Source of the DNA: Ectopseudomonas composti
Lineage (GTDB): Bacteria > Pseudomonadota > Gammaproteobacteria > Pseudomonadales > Pseudomonadaceae
Assembly: GCA_946886245.1 (NCBI GenBank)
Contig: CAMPIF010000302.1
Coordinates: 1 to 5,828, forward strand
Reading direction: 5' to 3'
Length of the DNA: 5,828 nt
The translations under genes were made by a program, and so were the position numbers. This document shows positions 4,568 to 5,828 of the stretch, piece by piece; position 1 is the stretch's first letter, and the number at the start of each line of letters is the position of its first letter. The notes beneath the pieces were generated by a model. The model was not told the DNA's origin and did not search any database. It was given only the letters and a program-made list of their open reading frames with translations.

Positions 4568-5828
4568 ATGTCCGAGACCCTGCTCAGCTCCCGCAATCTG
4601 GCGTTCGAACTCTATGAGGTGCTCGACGCCGAAGCCCTGACCCAGCGCCCGCGCTTCGCCGATCACAACCGCGAGACCTTCGATGCGGCGATCAGCACCG
4701 CACGTGGCATCGCCGAGGCGCTGTTCGCCCCGCACAATCGCAAGAACGACGAACACGAGCCGCAGTACGTCGATGGTGGCGCGGTGCTGATCGCGGAGGT
4801 CGAGCCGGCCTTGCGCGCCTTCCACGAAGCCGGTTTTCTCAACGCCACCCGCGACTTCGAACACGGCGGCATGCAACTGCCCAACCTGCTGTCGCAGGCC
4901 TGCTTCGCGCATTTCCAGTCGGCCAACATCGCCACCAGCTCCTACTCGATGCTGACCATGGGCGTGGCCAATCTGATCGAGGCCTTCGGCAGCCAGGAGC
5001 AGAAATCACGCTACCTGCAGCCGATCATCGACGGCCGTTTCTTCGGCACCATGGCGCTGACCGAGCCGCATGCCGGCTCCTCGCTGTCGGACATCCACAC
5101 CCGCGCCGAGCCGCATGCCGATGGCAGCTACCGGATCAAGGGCAACAAGATATTCATCTCCGGCGGCGACCAGCCGATCTCCGAAAACATCGTGCACATG
5201 GTGCTGGCCAAGCTGCCGGACGCACCGCCCGGCGTTAAGGGCATCAGCCTGTTCCTGGTGCCCAAGTTCCACGTCAATGAAGACGGCAGCCTGGGCGCGC
5301 GCAACGACGTGACCCTGGCCGGCCTGTTCCACAAGATGGGTTGGCGCGGCACCACCTCCACCGCCCTGAATTTCGGCGACAACGGTGAATGCGTCGGCTA
5401 TCTGGTCGGCAAGCCGCACGCCGGCCTCTCCTACATGTTCCAGATGATGAACGAGGCGCGCATCGGCGTCGGCATGGGCGCGATCATGCTTGGCTACGCC
5501 GGCTACCTCTATTCACTGGACTACGCGCGTAATCGCCCACAGGGCCGCCAACCCGATGGCAAGGACCCGAGCAGTCCGCAGATTTCGATCGTCGAGCACG
5601 CCGACGTACGGCGCATGCTGCTGACGCAGAAGGCCTACGTCGAAGGCGCCTTCGACCTCGGCCTGTACGCCGCGCGTCTGTTCGACGACACCCACACCCT
5701 GGAAACCGCCGAAGAGCGCACCCGCGCTCTGGAGCTGCTCGACCTGCTCACCCCCATCGTCAAGTCCTGGCCGTCGGAGTTCTGCCTCAAGGCCAACGAG
5801 CTGGCGATCCAGATTCTCGGCGGCCATG
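4568..5828 (+). CDS. Acyl-CoA dehydrogenase, large FadE5/DmdC-like type (3' end beyond window)
   Basis: This FAD enzyme family oxidises acyl-CoA to trans-2-enoyl-CoA, usually in fatty acid or acyl-CoA breakdown. 420 residues are visible; relatives run to about 600, so roughly the last third is missing, including the expected catalytic glutamate region and the C-terminal extra domain. An N-terminal helical part (1-80) with APHNRKNDEHEP (54-65) and a helical dehydrogenase domain come first. The middle beta domain follows, with MALTEPHAG (162-170), KGNKIFISGGD (191-201), GISLFLVPKF (225-234) and KMGWRGTTSTALNFGD (256-271). Then comes MMNEARIGVGMGAIMLGYAGY (293-313), opening the C-terminal helical bundle, and LAIQILGGH (412-420) at the window edge. 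In the family signature the usual Asp after GS is Ser172 (AGSSLSD). The start is ATG 4568, with GGAGG (4555-4559) 8 nt upstream. A 154-bp gap with a REP pair separates it from the oxygenase, so it is probably its own unit. Annotation as 3-methylmercaptopropionyl-CoA dehydrogenase (DmdC) is common for such proteins but does not prove that substrate. Confidence 0.93.
   Translation, partial: MSETLLSSRNLAFELYEVLDAEALTQRPRFADHNRETFDAAISTARGIAEALFAPHNRKNDEHEPQYVDGGAVLIAEVEPALRAFHEAGFLNATRDFEHGGMQLPNLLSQACFAHFQSANIATSSYSMLTMGVANLIEAFGSQEQKSRYLQPIIDGRFFGTMALTEPHAGSSLSDIHTRAEPHADGSYRIKGNKIFISGGDQPISENIVHMVLAKLPDAPPGVKGISLFLVPKFHVNEDGSLGARNDVTLAGLFHKMGWRGTTSTALNFGDNGECVGYLVGKPHAGLSYMFQMMNEARIGVGMGAIMLGYAGYLYSLDYARNRPQGRQPDGKDPSSPQISIVEHADVRRMLLTQKAYVEGAFDLGLYAARLFDDTHTLETAEERTRALELLDLLTPIVKSWPSEFCLKANELAIQILGGH

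Noticed and set aside
4535..5827. Several minus-strand frames opposite the acyl-CoA dehydrogenase
   Set aside because: The plus strand is open from 4568 to the window end with full family motifs, so these are shadows.

Overview
The window is GC-rich, densely coding DNA. It carries typical gammaproteobacterial housekeeping proteins and short GTAG-headed hairpin repeats (REP type), which points to a Pseudomonas or close relative. This assignment rests on protein likeness and repeat style, not on a marker gene. No insertion sequence, phage gene, tRNA, rRNA or CRISPR array was seen.

Layout: (1) Bases 1-211 hold the 3' end of an unrecognised plus-strand gene. (2) A 125-bp convergent gap carries an inverted pair of REP hairpins and a third, single REP of different sequence. 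(3) On the minus strand lie rlmJ (23S rRNA m6A2030 methyltransferase) and, 44 bp upstream of it in the direction of transcription, a LysR-type regulator. (4) A 92-bp divergent intergenic region holds two T-N11-A dyads of LysR-box form with centres 36 bp apart, plus a longer dyad joining them. (5) On the plus strand, a YbfB/YjiJ-type MFS transporter is followed after 14 bp by a class I nitronate monooxygenase, almost certainly as one operon. (6) A 154-bp gap carries another REP-like inverted pair. (7) The last gene, cut by the window end, is an acyl-CoA dehydrogenase of the large (about 600 aa) FadE5/DmdC-like type.

The most coherent unit is regulator / operator / transporter / nitronate monooxygenase at 1230-4413. 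The regulator probably responds to a small molecule, controls the divergent transporter-oxygenase operon and represses itself. The transporter would move the substrate or product of the flavin-dependent oxygenase. That fits detoxification or use of a nitronate or nitroalkane, but the real substrate cannot be read from sequence. rlmJ and the acyl-CoA dehydrogenase look like independent neighbours. I found no clear sign of a wholly new system. The operator array and the transporter-oxygenase pairing are the best leads.
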